From contig OY969566.1 of NCBI GenBank assembly GCA_963701115.1, positions 3,224,001-3,288,000 on the forward strand: DNA of 64,000 nucleotides. The letters run 5' to 3'. Each line of letters starts with the position of its first letter. Within the stretch, counting starts at the first letter, position 1. Of the stretch, positions 26,406 to 33,570 are shown piece after piece. The stretch is from Dokdonella sp963701115 (GTDB lineage Bacteria > Pseudomonadota > Gammaproteobacteria > Xanthomonadales > Rhodanobacteraceae). Below the pieces are notes generated by a model. The model saw only the letters and a program-made list of their open reading frames with translations, made no database searches and had not been told where the DNA came from. A program made the translations under genes and the position numbers.

Positions 26406-27038
26406 GTGGAATTGTTGCTGATTGCGCTGGATCTGATTGGCACGTTCGTTTTCGCGATCAGCGGGGCGACCGTCGGTGTGCGCCATCGCCTCGATCTGTT
26501 TGGAGTGCTCGTGCTGTCATTTGCTGCAGCGGTTTCCGGCGGTATCTTTCGCGACTTGCTGATTGGTGCGACACCACCGGCAGCCCTGGTTGGCTGGAAT
26601 TATCTCGGTATCAGTTGCCTGGCCGGGATCATCACGTTTTTCCGCTATGAGCATATCGAGAAGCTGCGCAATCCAGTGCAGATCTTTGACGCACTTGGTC
26701 TGGCCCTGTTCGCCGCCACGGGCGCGACCAAGGCGCTTGCTTTCGGCCTCGGCCCGGTATCGGCGACCTTGCTCGGCATGCTCAGCGGGATTGGCGGCGG
26801 CATGGTGCGCGATATCCTCGTCGCACGACCACCGGTCGTCCTGCGCTCGGATCTCTATGCCGTGGCTGCCCTGGCCGGCGCATCGGTAATCGTGATCGGC
26901 AACAGCTTCGCATTGCCAAAACTGCCGGTGTTGCTGGTCTCGGCGGTTCTCTGCTTCGGTTTGCGTTTTGGCGCAATCCGCTATGGCTGGCGACTACCCG
27001 TCGCGCAACCCGAGGCGGATCAAGAGCGTGATCAGTAA
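26406..27038 (+). CDS. TRIC-family cation channel (UPF0126/YadS)
   Basis: 210 aa, about seven membrane helices in two repeats, each with the family glycine motif: 'GGIFRDLLIG' in the first and 'GGGMVRDILVARPPVVLRSDLYA' in the second. Prokaryotic TRIC channels are trimeric and conduct K+ and Na+. The start is a GTG at 26406 (MELLLIALDLIGTFVFAISGA), matching how homologues begin. It converges with serA and overlaps its end by 7 bp. Confidence 0.88.
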   Translation: MELLLIALDLIGTFVFAISGATVGVRHRLDLFGVLVLSFAAAVSGGIFRDLLIGATPPAALVGWNYLGISCLAGIITFFRYEHIEKLRNPVQIFDALGLALFAATGATKALAFGLGPVSATLLGMLSGIGGGMVRDILVARPPVVLRSDLYAVAALAGASVIVIGNSFALPKLPVLLVSAVLCFGLRFGAIRYGWRLPVAQPEADQERDQ

Positions 27039-28267
27039 AGTACGCGCGTGCGCAGCGTGCCCGGAATCGCCGCCAGCGCATCCTTGAGCGCCGCAGCTTG
27101 TGCCTCGGTCGTCGAGACATCGGCGACGACATAGCCGATGTTCGCGTTGGTCTGCAGGTACTGGCCATCGATGTTGATGTTCTGCTGCGAGAAAATCTCG
27201 TTGATGCGCGAGAGCATGCCGGGCATGTTGCGATGGATATGCAGCAGGCGGTGGCTGTGTGGATGCTCGGGCAGGGTCGCTTCCGGAAAGTTGACCGCCG
27301 ACAGGGTCGAGCCGTTGTCGCTGTAACGCACGAGTTTGGCAGCGACCTCGACGCCGATATTGTCCTGCGCCTCGAGGGTGCTGCCACCGATATGCGGAGT
27401 CAGGATCACGTTGTCCATGCCGACCAGGGGTGAGACAAAGGCCTCGCCATTGGCTTTCGGTTCGAGTGGAAACACATCGACCGCCGCGCCTGAAAGATGG
27501 CCTGAACGAAGGCTTTCAGCGAGCGCGTCGATATCCACGACCGTGCCGCGCGAGGCATTGATCAGGGCTGCGCCCTTGCGCATCCTGGCGAGCTGGGCCG
27601 CGCGGATCATCATCGCGGTCTGCGGCGTCTCGGGAACATGCAGGGTAACGATATCCGAGCGCTGCAGCAGGTCGTCCAGACTTGTCGCGGCACGCGCGTT
27701 GCCGAGCGTCAACTTCGCCTCGATGTCATGGAAGATCACGCGCATGCCGAGGCCTTCGGCGAGCAGGCCGACCTGGGTGCCGATGTGGCCGTAACCGACG
27801 ATGCCGAGCACCTTGTCGCGCACCTCGAAACTGCCGGTTGCCGATTTCGACCAGCCGCCGCGGTGGCATTCGGCATTCTTCTGCGGAATCCGGCGCATCA
27901 GCAGGATCGCTTCGGCCAGCACCAGTTCGGCGACGCTGCGCGTATTCGAGTACGGCGCATTGAAAACCGGGATACCGAAACCTTGTGCGGCATCGAGATC
28001 AACCTGGTTGGTGCCGATGCAGAAACAGCCGACCGCGATCAGGCGCTTGGCTTCAGCGAGCACCTCGGGCGTCAGTTGCGTGCGAGAGCGGATGCCGACC
28101 AGGTGCGCCTCGGCGATGCGCGCTTTCAGTTCATCCTCAGGCAGCGATTTGTCGTGCAACTCGATCTGCGAGTAACCGGCGGCCTTGAACGTATCGATCG
28201 CGCTCGCGCTGATGCCTTCAAGCAGCAGCACTCGGATTTCCTGCTTCGGGTACGAGGTCTTCTTCAT
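27032..28267 (-). CDS. serA: D-3-phosphoglycerate dehydrogenase
   Basis: First enzyme of serine synthesis, NAD-dependent. 411 aa, the E. coli length (410). The NAD-binding GYGHIGTQVG, catalytic-loop 'INASRGTVVDIDAL', and PHIGGSTLEAQ with the catalytic His are intact. The last 75 residues (from about 337) are an ACT domain for serine feedback ('HRNMPGMLSRINEIFSQQNINI'). The divergent neighbour encodes a D-2-hydroxyglutarate dehydrogenase-like enzyme; this pairing is known to drive serine synthesis by removing the D-2-hydroxyglutarate that SerA forms when recycling NADH. Confidence 0.96.
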   Translation of the reverse strand: MKKTSYPKQEIRVLLLEGISASAIDTFKAAGYSQIELHDKSLPEDELKARIAEAHLVGIRSRTQLTPEVLAEAKRLIAVGCFCIGTNQVDLDAAQGFGIPVFNAPYSNTRSVAELVLAEAILLMRRIPQKNAECHRGGWSKSATGSFEVRDKVLGIVGYGHIGTQVGLLAEGLGMRVIFHDIEAKLTLGNARAATSLDDLLQRSDIVTLHVPETPQTAMMIRAAQLARMRKGAALINASRGTVVDIDALAESLRSGHLSGAAVDVFPLEPKANGEAFVSPLVGMDNVILTPHIGGSTLEAQDNIGVEVAAKLVRYSDNGSTLSAVNFPEATLPEHPHSHRLLHIHRNMPGMLSRINEIFSQQNINIDGQYLQTNANIGYVVADVSTTEAQAAALKDALAAIPGTLRTRVLY

Positions 28268-28452
28268 GATCCTGGACGATACTCGCGATGGTTGCAGCAG
28301 AAACGAAAAATGCTCCGCCGGTTGATCAGGACTATGCCAGATTCCAGGGCTTTTGCGGCAGTGCAGCAGTAGACGTTCCGATCAATCGCTGGCAGTCTGC
28401 AAACGCTGCTTCCCGAACGTGTCAGCGACCCTGTTCAAGCGGATTCCCTGGA

Positions 28453-29844
28453 ATGTCCGATCCCCGATTATTGCGTTTGCGCGAGCGCCTGCCCGAGTTG
28501 TTGCTGAAGTCGGATGCTGGCGATCTCGAATACTACGGTCGCGACTGGACGCGGCGCTGGGCGCCTGCGCCACTCGCGATTGCCTTGCCAGCGAGTACGC
28601 ACGAAGTGCAGGAAATCGTGCGCTGGGCGATCGTGGAAGGCGTCGGAATCGTGCCTTCGGGTGGCCGCACCGGCTTGTCGGGTGGCGCCGTTGCAGCCAG
28701 TGGCGAACTCGTCGTCAGTTTCGAGCGCATGAACCGCGTGCTCGGCTTCGATGCGGTTGATCGGATCCTCACCGTACAGCCGGGGCTTGCGCTTGAAGCC
28801 CTGCAGCGTGCCGCTTGCGAGCATGAATTGATCTATCCAGTCGATTTCGCCGCGCGCGGCTCGTGTTCTATCGGCGGCAACATCGCCACCAATGCCGGCG
28901 GCATCCGCGTGATCCGTTACGGCAATACGCGCGAGTGGATTGCCGGATTGAAGGTCGTGACTGGTTCTGGCGACCTGCTCGATCTCAATCGCGGTCTGAT
29001 CAAGAATTCCAGCGGCTACGACTTGCGCCATCTGCTGATTGGCGCCGAAGGCACGCTTGGCCTGATCGTCGAGGCCAGCGTGCGCCTGACCGATCCGCCA
29101 CCGGCATCAAATGTCATGGTGTTCGCGGTGGCAGCCATGGACGACTTGATGCAGGTATTTGCCGCGTGCCGGCGCAAGCTCAAGCTCAGTGCCTTTGAAT
29201 TCTTCACCGAGCGTGCGCTCGAGCATGTTCTCGCGCACGGCGCGCAGGATCCATTCGAGCAGATTTCGCCGTACTATCTGATCACCGAATTCGATGCCGC
29301 TGACGAAGCGCAACAAGCCGATGCAGTGGAGGTCTTCGAGCAGTGTTTCGGCAAGGGCTGGGTCAATGACGGCGTGATCAGCCAGAGTTCGGCCCAGGCG
29401 GCAGCTTTGTGGCGGCTGCGTGAAGGCATCACCGAAAGCCTCGCCGCAGGAAAACCCTACAAGAACGACATCTCGGTTCGAATCAGTGCGATTCCCGCCT
29501 TCATGCAGGCGATGCACGCGATCTTCGAGTGCGAGTATCCGCACTACGACGTGATCTGGTTCGGGCATATCGGCGACGGCAACCTGCACATCAATGTGCT
29601 CAAGGACGCCGCAACGACCGAGCAGGCGTTCATCGTCGAATGTGAGCGGGTCACCGGCCTGCTGGCGCAGACACTGGCGGAATTCGGTGGCAGCATTTCG
29701 GCCGAGCATGGCATCGGCCTGGTCAAGAAGGGCTATCTCCTCGGCACGCGTAGCGCTGCCGAGATTGCCGTGATGCGTGGCATCAAGCAGGTGTTCGATC
29801 CGTACGGAGTCATGAATCCGGGCAAGGTTTTCACAGACGCCTGA
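28453..29844 (+). CDS. FAD-linked oxidase, D-2-hydroxyglutarate dehydrogenase-like
   Basis: About 463 aa. N-terminal FAD-binding-4 domain with PSGGRTGLSGG and 'FAARGSCSIGGNIATNAGG'. C-terminal FAD-oxidase domain with HIGDGNLHIN and 'ISAEHGIGLVKKGYL', the metal-binding pattern of the GlcD/D2HGDH/LDH-D group. Sequence alone cannot separate D-2-hydroxyglutarate from D-lactate or glycolate oxidation. I favour D-2-hydroxyglutarate because serA is divergent 185 bp away. The start at ATG 28453 (MSDPRLLRLRERLPELL) is preferred; the upstream 55 codons look non-coding. Confidence 0.85.
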   Translation: MSDPRLLRLRERLPELLLKSDAGDLEYYGRDWTRRWAPAPLAIALPASTHEVQEIVRWAIVEGVGIVPSGGRTGLSGGAVAASGELVVSFERMNRVLGFDAVDRILTVQPGLALEALQRAACEHELIYPVDFAARGSCSIGGNIATNAGGIRVIRYGNTREWIAGLKVVTGSGDLLDLNRGLIKNSSGYDLRHLLIGAEGTLGLIVEASVRLTDPPPASNVMVFAVAAMDDLMQVFAACRRKLKLSAFEFFTERALEHVLAHGAQDPFEQISPYYLITEFDAADEAQQADAVEVFEQCFGKGWVNDGVISQSSAQAAALWRLREGITESLAAGKPYKNDISVRISAIPAFMQAMHAIFECEYPHYDVIWFGHIGDGNLHINVLKDAATTEQAFIVECERVTGLLAQTLAEFGGSISAEHGIGLVKKGYLLGTRSAAEIAVMRGIKQVFDPYGVMNPGKVFTDA

Positions 29845-29909
29845 TGCCTCTTGTACTGGCGTCAACAGCCGCCATCTGAGCCAGACAGACCCGACTCCAG
29901 GATGCCATC

Positions 29910-30359
29910 ATGAGCGACAAGGCAATGCTGATTCCCTGCCTGCACTGCGGGGCCATGAACCGTTCTCCCGAATCGCGGCTCACCGAAAATCCGACCTGCG
30001 GGCGCTGTCATCAGCCGCTGTATTCCGTAAAGCCGGTTGCTCTGGGCACGACGGATTTTGATGCCAAGGCACTTGGCGGAGAACTGCCGATCCTGATCGA
30101 TTTCTGGGCACCGTGGTGCGGCCCATGCGTCAACATGGCCCCGCATTTCGCCGATGCCGCGAAGCGGCTGGAACCACGCGTGCGCCTGGCCAAGGTCGAT
30201 ACCGAGGCTGAGCAGGCGCTGGGCTCGCGCTTCGCGATCCGCAGCATTCCGACCCTGATCCTGTTTGCCGGTGGCCGCGAGATCGCGCGCCAGTCTGGTG
30301 GCATGGGTGTTGGCCAGATCGTGCAATGGACCGAGCAGCAGCTTCAGCGCATCGCGTGA
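29910..30359 (+). CDS. trxC: Thioredoxin 2
   Basis: 149 aa cytoplasmic disulfide reductase. An N-terminal zinc finger uses C10, C13, C30 and C33 (CLHC...CGRC), the feature that separates TrxC from TrxA. The thioredoxin fold carries the redox site WCGPC at 69-73 within DFWAPWCGPC, and the cis-proline in 'IRSIPTLILF'. AGGA lies upstream of the ATG. Its stop overlaps the GTG start of the small downstream gene. TrxC belongs to the OxyR regulon in E. coli; no OxyR site could be identified here. Confidence 0.95.
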   Translation: MSDKAMLIPCLHCGAMNRSPESRLTENPTCGRCHQPLYSVKPVALGTTDFDAKALGGELPILIDFWAPWCGPCVNMAPHFADAAKRLEPRVRLAKVDTEAEQALGSRFAIRSIPTLILFAGGREIARQSGGMGVGQIVQWTEQQLQRIA

Positions 30360-30532
30360 CTGCGGCTGGGCAGGCAAGGCCGCAAGCGCCGCCGGAGCCC
30401 GATCCGGCCGATTGCTGTGGCTCGGGCTGCGTGCGTTGCATCTTCGATATCCATGACGATGCGATGCAACGCTATCGCGAGGCGCTTGCCGAGTGGAACG
30501 TGCGCACGGATCGCGACTCAGACAACGACTAG
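30356..30532 (+). CDS. Oxidoreductase-like domain protein
   Basis: A 58-residue protein with the signature PPEPDPADCCGSGCVRCIFDIHDDAMQRYREAL. I recognise this as the oxidoreductase-like N-terminal domain family, short proteins of unknown function. Its four cysteines could bind metal or form a redox site. The start is a GTG overlapping the trxC stop (GTGA), implying coupled translation. A longer frame from 30326 would lie inside trxC. The 3' end overlaps the convergent YkgJ-like gene by 15 bp. Confidence 0.7.
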   Translation: MTAAGQARPQAPPEPDPADCCGSGCVRCIFDIHDDAMQRYREALAEWNVRTDRDSDND

Positions 30533-30844
30533 CGAAAGAGCGGAATTCGCAAACTTCTCGCGTTCCAGGCGGCAGTAACCTCCGCCCATCGTGAACCGGC
30601 GGCAGACCGCCGGACGTTGCGCGTAGATGCTGCATGACATCGCGGTGCGATCGAGCGCGATGCACCAGCCGTCGCCACCACGCGCCATCGTGTCGATGCC
30701 GTTGTCGCCATGCGCGACCAGGTGCTCGGGAATCCGGTCAGGCTTTTCGAGAACGACGGTCAAGCGACAGCAGACCGCTTCGCAGTCCGAGCACGAAACG
30801 CGCGGATCGATCTTGCTGTCATCAGGATGGATGTTGAGGGCCAC
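30518..30844 (-). CDS. YkgJ-family cysteine-cluster protein
   Basis: About 108 aa. The pattern CSDCEAVCCRL, then 'GWCIALDRTAMSCSIYAQRPAVCRRFTMGGGYC', is the YkgJ/zinc-iron-chelating cysteine cluster family, with seven or more conserved Cys likely binding Zn or an Fe-S centre. Role unknown; members are usually annotated as Fe-S oxidoreductase-like. I start at a GTG at 30844 (VALNIHPDDSK); the longer frame to 31126 runs antisense into the methyltransferase gene. It lies 19 bp after that gene on the same strand and is probably in one transcript with it. Confidence 0.72.
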   Translation of the reverse strand: MALNIHPDDSKIDPRVSCSDCEAVCCRLTVVLEKPDRIPEHLVAHGDNGIDTMARGGDGWCIALDRTAMSCSIYAQRPAVCRRFTMGGGYCRLEREKFANSALSLVVV

Positions 30845-30863
30845 GGTGGATGCTCGATGGTGC

Positions 30864-31514
30864 TCAGCGTCGATAGCTGAGCAGGCGGCCGCGAAACGGC
30901 GGGGTATCGCTTTCGTTGAAGCGACTTTTGACTTCGGTGACGCTGTAACCCTGTGTGGCGAGGGCGCGCGTGAACGGCGCGCTGTTGCCGCGACCAGGAT
31001 CTGTGAAGATGATCTCGGCACAGGGCAGGGCGTGACGCTTGAGCAAGGCCGCGAGCAATTCGATATGGTCACGCTCGTAAAGGATGTCGCTGCCGATGAG
31101 CAGGTCAAAGAGCCCCAGTTCGACATCCGGAACCGCCCAGTGCAGGTCGCGATAAGCCAGTTTGGGCAGATTGTTCAACTGCGTGTTGCGGTCGAGAAAC
31201 GGCTTGGCCAGAGGGTGATGGTCGCTGGCCGTGATGTCGGCCTTGCGTCTTTGCAGGACAAGGCTCGAAAGCCCCAGGCCGCAGCCGATTTCGAGGATGC
31301 GCTTGCCAGCCACATCGAATGCACACATCGCTTCGGCAAGCACGCGACCGGAAGGCCAGACCTGACCGAACAGGCTCCACTGTGCCGAGGAGATGCCGGC
31401 ACGCTCGGCAATCCCATGCGGGTCGGCGAACTGCTGCAGATCACTCAGTGCCCTGATCTGGAAATCATGCCCCCCCAGCTTTACGACGAGCCGGCGGGTA
31501 CGGTAGCCCGGCAT
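30864..31514 (-). CDS. Class I SAM-dependent methyltransferase
   Basis: About 216 aa, Rossmann methyltransferase. Motif I is ILEIGCGLGLSSLVLQR; 'ITASDHHPLAKPFLDRN' is motif II; 'FDLLIGSDILYERDHIELLAALL' resembles the lysine/nicotinamide methyltransferase-like (Methyltransf_16) group, so a protein-lysine target is possible. The N-terminal section (VVKLGGHDFQIRALSDLQQF) fits that group. The ATG at 31514 has GGGAG 5 nt upstream, better than the GTG at 31520. The YkgJ-like gene follows. Confidence 0.8.
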   Translation of the reverse strand: MPGYRTRRLVVKLGGHDFQIRALSDLQQFADPHGIAERAGISSAQWSLFGQVWPSGRVLAEAMCAFDVAGKRILEIGCGLGLSSLVLQRRKADITASDHHPLAKPFLDRNTQLNNLPKLAYRDLHWAVPDVELGLFDLLIGSDILYERDHIELLAALLKRHALPCAEIIFTDPGRGNSAPFTRALATQGYSVTEVKSRFNESDTPPFRGRLLSYRR

Positions 31515-31684
31515 GGGCACTCCCGTTGAGGCGTCAAGGCAGGGATCGAGATGACGGCGCGAAAGGGGCGTAACGGCGACGATGAACCGGCCGATCGAGA
31601 CGCGCTCAAATGACTGACAACGTGGCCATGCTACGCGATGCGTCGTGCGAATACCCGAATAGTTCCAGTCGTCGGGCGTTCCGT

Positions 31685-32050
31685 TCAGATCCAGACGTCG
31701 TTGCGTGCGGTCAATTCACCACCCGCTTCTCCGGTGTTTGTGACGTTGCGCGGCTCGACGATCAGGGCATGACATTCGCTCGCGGCACGCGTGATGTGCT
31801 CGATGCCCTTCGGCACGACGAACAACTCGCCCTGGCGGATCGTCACCTCGTGATCGCGAAAGCCGATCTGCATTTCGCCCTTGACCACGAGGAAGACCTC
31901 GTCGGTATCGTCGTGCCGGTGCCAGATGAAGTCGCCAACGAATTTGACCAGTTTGAACTGGATGTCGTTCATCTCGGCAATCACGCGCGGCGACCAGTGC
32001 TCGTGGATCAGAGCCAGCTTTTCGATCAGGTTGATTGCGGAATCCGGCAT
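31685..32050 (-). CDS. Cupin-domain protein
   Basis: About 121 aa, a single double-stranded beta-helix. The metal-binding motif WHRHDDTDEVFLVVKGEM (H-x-H-x(5)-E) and the second cupin motif 'GELFVVPKGIEHITRA' are present. Metal-dependent small-molecule binding or isomerisation is likely; substrate unknown. The ATG at 32050 (MPDSAINLIEKL) is chosen; the frame extending to 32689 is antisense to the RIO kinase. It is divergent from that kinase. Confidence 0.8.
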   Translation of the reverse strand: MPDSAINLIEKLALIHEHWSPRVIAEMNDIQFKLVKFVGDFIWHRHDDTDEVFLVVKGEMQIGFRDHEVTIRQGELFVVPKGIEHITRAASECHALIVEPRNVTNTGEAGGELTARNDVWI

Positions 32051-32191
32051 GGTTTGTTTCGAAGATTCAGGGAAATCAGCAGGTTCCGATTGTTTCACGC
32101 CTATCGCTTGCTCGGTCGAGTCCGCTATCCTGCGCCGCCAGTGATTGCGGATCCCCCGCAACGGGCCCCGGACAGCAAGAAAGCCAACCTG

Positions 32192-33052
32192 ATGAAGATT
32201 CCAGCCGGTCTGCAGGCCCTGATCGAAGACGGCATCATCGATCGTGTCGTGCGACCTCTCAAAAGCGGCAAGGAAGCGGCGGTCTATGTGGTCGGCGCCG
32301 GCGACGATATCCGTTGTGCCAAGGTCTACAAGGACATGGCCCAGCGCAGTTTCCAGCAACGCGTCCAGTATCAGGAAGGGCGCAAGGTGCGCGGCAGTCG
32401 CGAGGCGAGGGCAATCGGCAAGGCGACCAAATACGGGCGCAAGCAGCAGGAAGTGGCCTGGAAGAACACCGAGGTCGATGCGCTCTACCAGTTGATGGAA
32501 GCGGGCGTGCGCGTGCCCAAGCCTTATGGATATTTCCATGGCGTGCTGGTCATGGAGCTGGTCACCGATGCCGAAGGCTATTCGGCACCGCGATTGGGCG
32601 AGGTCGAACTGTCCGCCGAAACCGCCCGCGAGTATCACGCCTTCCTGATGGAGCAGGTCGTGCGCATGCTCCTGGTCGGCTTGATCCATGGCGATCTGTC
32701 GCCGTACAACGTGCTCGTTGGCGAGGATGGGCCGGTCATCATCGATCTACCCCAGGTCGTCAGTGCCAGCGGCAACAACGCCGCACGCACGATGCTGCAG
32801 CGCGACGTCAACAATCTCACCGCGTTTCTCGGCCGCTTTGCGCCCGAGTTGTTCGATACCTGGTATGCCGAGGAAATCTGGGCCTTGTTCGAAGCTGGCG
32901 AACTGCGCGTCGACAGCGTCCTGACCGGCAAATTCGAGCACGATGAAAGCGAAATCGATCTCGACGGCGTGCGTTGGGCAATCAATGACGCCCGCGAGGA
33001 AGCCCTGATCCGCCAGCAAGGACGCGAGGCTGCGGAAGAAGCGGATTATTGA
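32192..33052 (+). CDS. RIO-type serine kinase (PA4780-like)
   Basis: About 286 aa atypical protein kinase. The ATP-binding lysine is K44 (CAKVYKDM), the catalytic loop HGDLSPYN at 166-173 holds D168 and N173, and the metal-binding Asp is D185 in IIDLPQ. These replace the HRD/DFG motifs, as in RIO1. The domain order matches the bacterial PA4780-type RIO kinase. A short basic N-terminus and acidic C-terminal tail flank the domain. Targets unknown. The ATG at 32192 was selected because it begins the conserved 'IPAGLQALIEDGIIDRVVRPL'. Confidence 0.88.
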   Translation: MKIPAGLQALIEDGIIDRVVRPLKSGKEAAVYVVGAGDDIRCAKVYKDMAQRSFQQRVQYQEGRKVRGSREARAIGKATKYGRKQQEVAWKNTEVDALYQLMEAGVRVPKPYGYFHGVLVMELVTDAEGYSAPRLGEVELSAETAREYHAFLMEQVVRMLLVGLIHGDLSPYNVLVGEDGPVIIDLPQVVSASGNNAARTMLQRDVNNLTAFLGRFAPELFDTWYAEEIWALFEAGELRVDSVLTGKFEHDESEIDLDGVRWAINDAREEALIRQQGREAAEEADY

Positions 33053-33055
33053 AAT

Positions 33056-33253
33056 CCGTAAACAAGCCGATGAGCTGGAATCCGGTGGCCAACGCGACTC
33101 GCTACGAATACAAGGTGCTGTCCAACAGCGCGAATGCGTCGAGTCCGACGGAAAGCACGCTGGTGAGCCTCACCACGACGTCCATTGAAGGTGGCGGCAA
33201 CTCGGCAGATTCACAATATGGCGGCTGGTTCGAGCGCACCTACAGCATCCGAC
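33056..33253 (+). pseudogene. Possible fibronectin-III-like coding remnant
   Basis: Directly after the RIO kinase stop, one frame reads KPMSWNPVANATRYEYKVL followed by 'SLTTTSIEG'. This resembles part of a fibronectin type III repeat (the W-NPV...A-YEY pattern) without the rest of a gene, signal peptide or ribosome-binding site. It runs straight into the inverted-repeat element at 33254. It may be a fragment of a surface protein gene broken by that insertion. Homology is judged by eye only. Confidence 0.3.
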
Positions 33254-33551
33254 GGAAAGGGGACGTAGGAAATATCCGTTTGAATGGGGCGTTTTTCCTA
33301 CACCAACACACGACGATTCCCCGTTGATCCAGGGCGCGTTGAAGGCCATTTTGGCGACGCATCCATCGACTGGAGCGCCAAATGCCGCGCTGCACGCCTC
33401 GTTCTCGCTGGTGTTCGCATGCACATCACCCAGCACGGCGTGAATCGTGCTGGCCTCTTCCTCGACGATGAGGATCGCGCTACCGGGAACTGCTCGCACA
33501 CGTCATGTGTGTGCCTGGGCGACCGGCGGATAATTCCTCCGTCCCCTTTCC
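33254..33551. mobile_element. MITE-like element, 25-bp terminal inverted repeats
   Basis: A 298-bp segment bounded by GGAAAGGGGACGTAGGAAAT.. (33254-33278) and, on the opposite strand, GGAAAGGGGACGGAGGAATT.. (33527-33551). The 25-bp ends match at 23 positions. The interior contains no intact gene, so it would be non-autonomous. No target-site duplication is obvious. It lies between the RIO kinase and S9 peptidase genes, next to a broken coding fragment. Its family is not identified. Confidence 0.6.
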
Positions 33552-33570
33552 ACGCTTTCCACGGGCGGCT

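Noticed and set aside
28288..28452. N-terminal extension of the FAD-linked oxidase frame
   Set aside because: Residues upstream of MSDPRLL are not like the family and overlap the serA promoter region.
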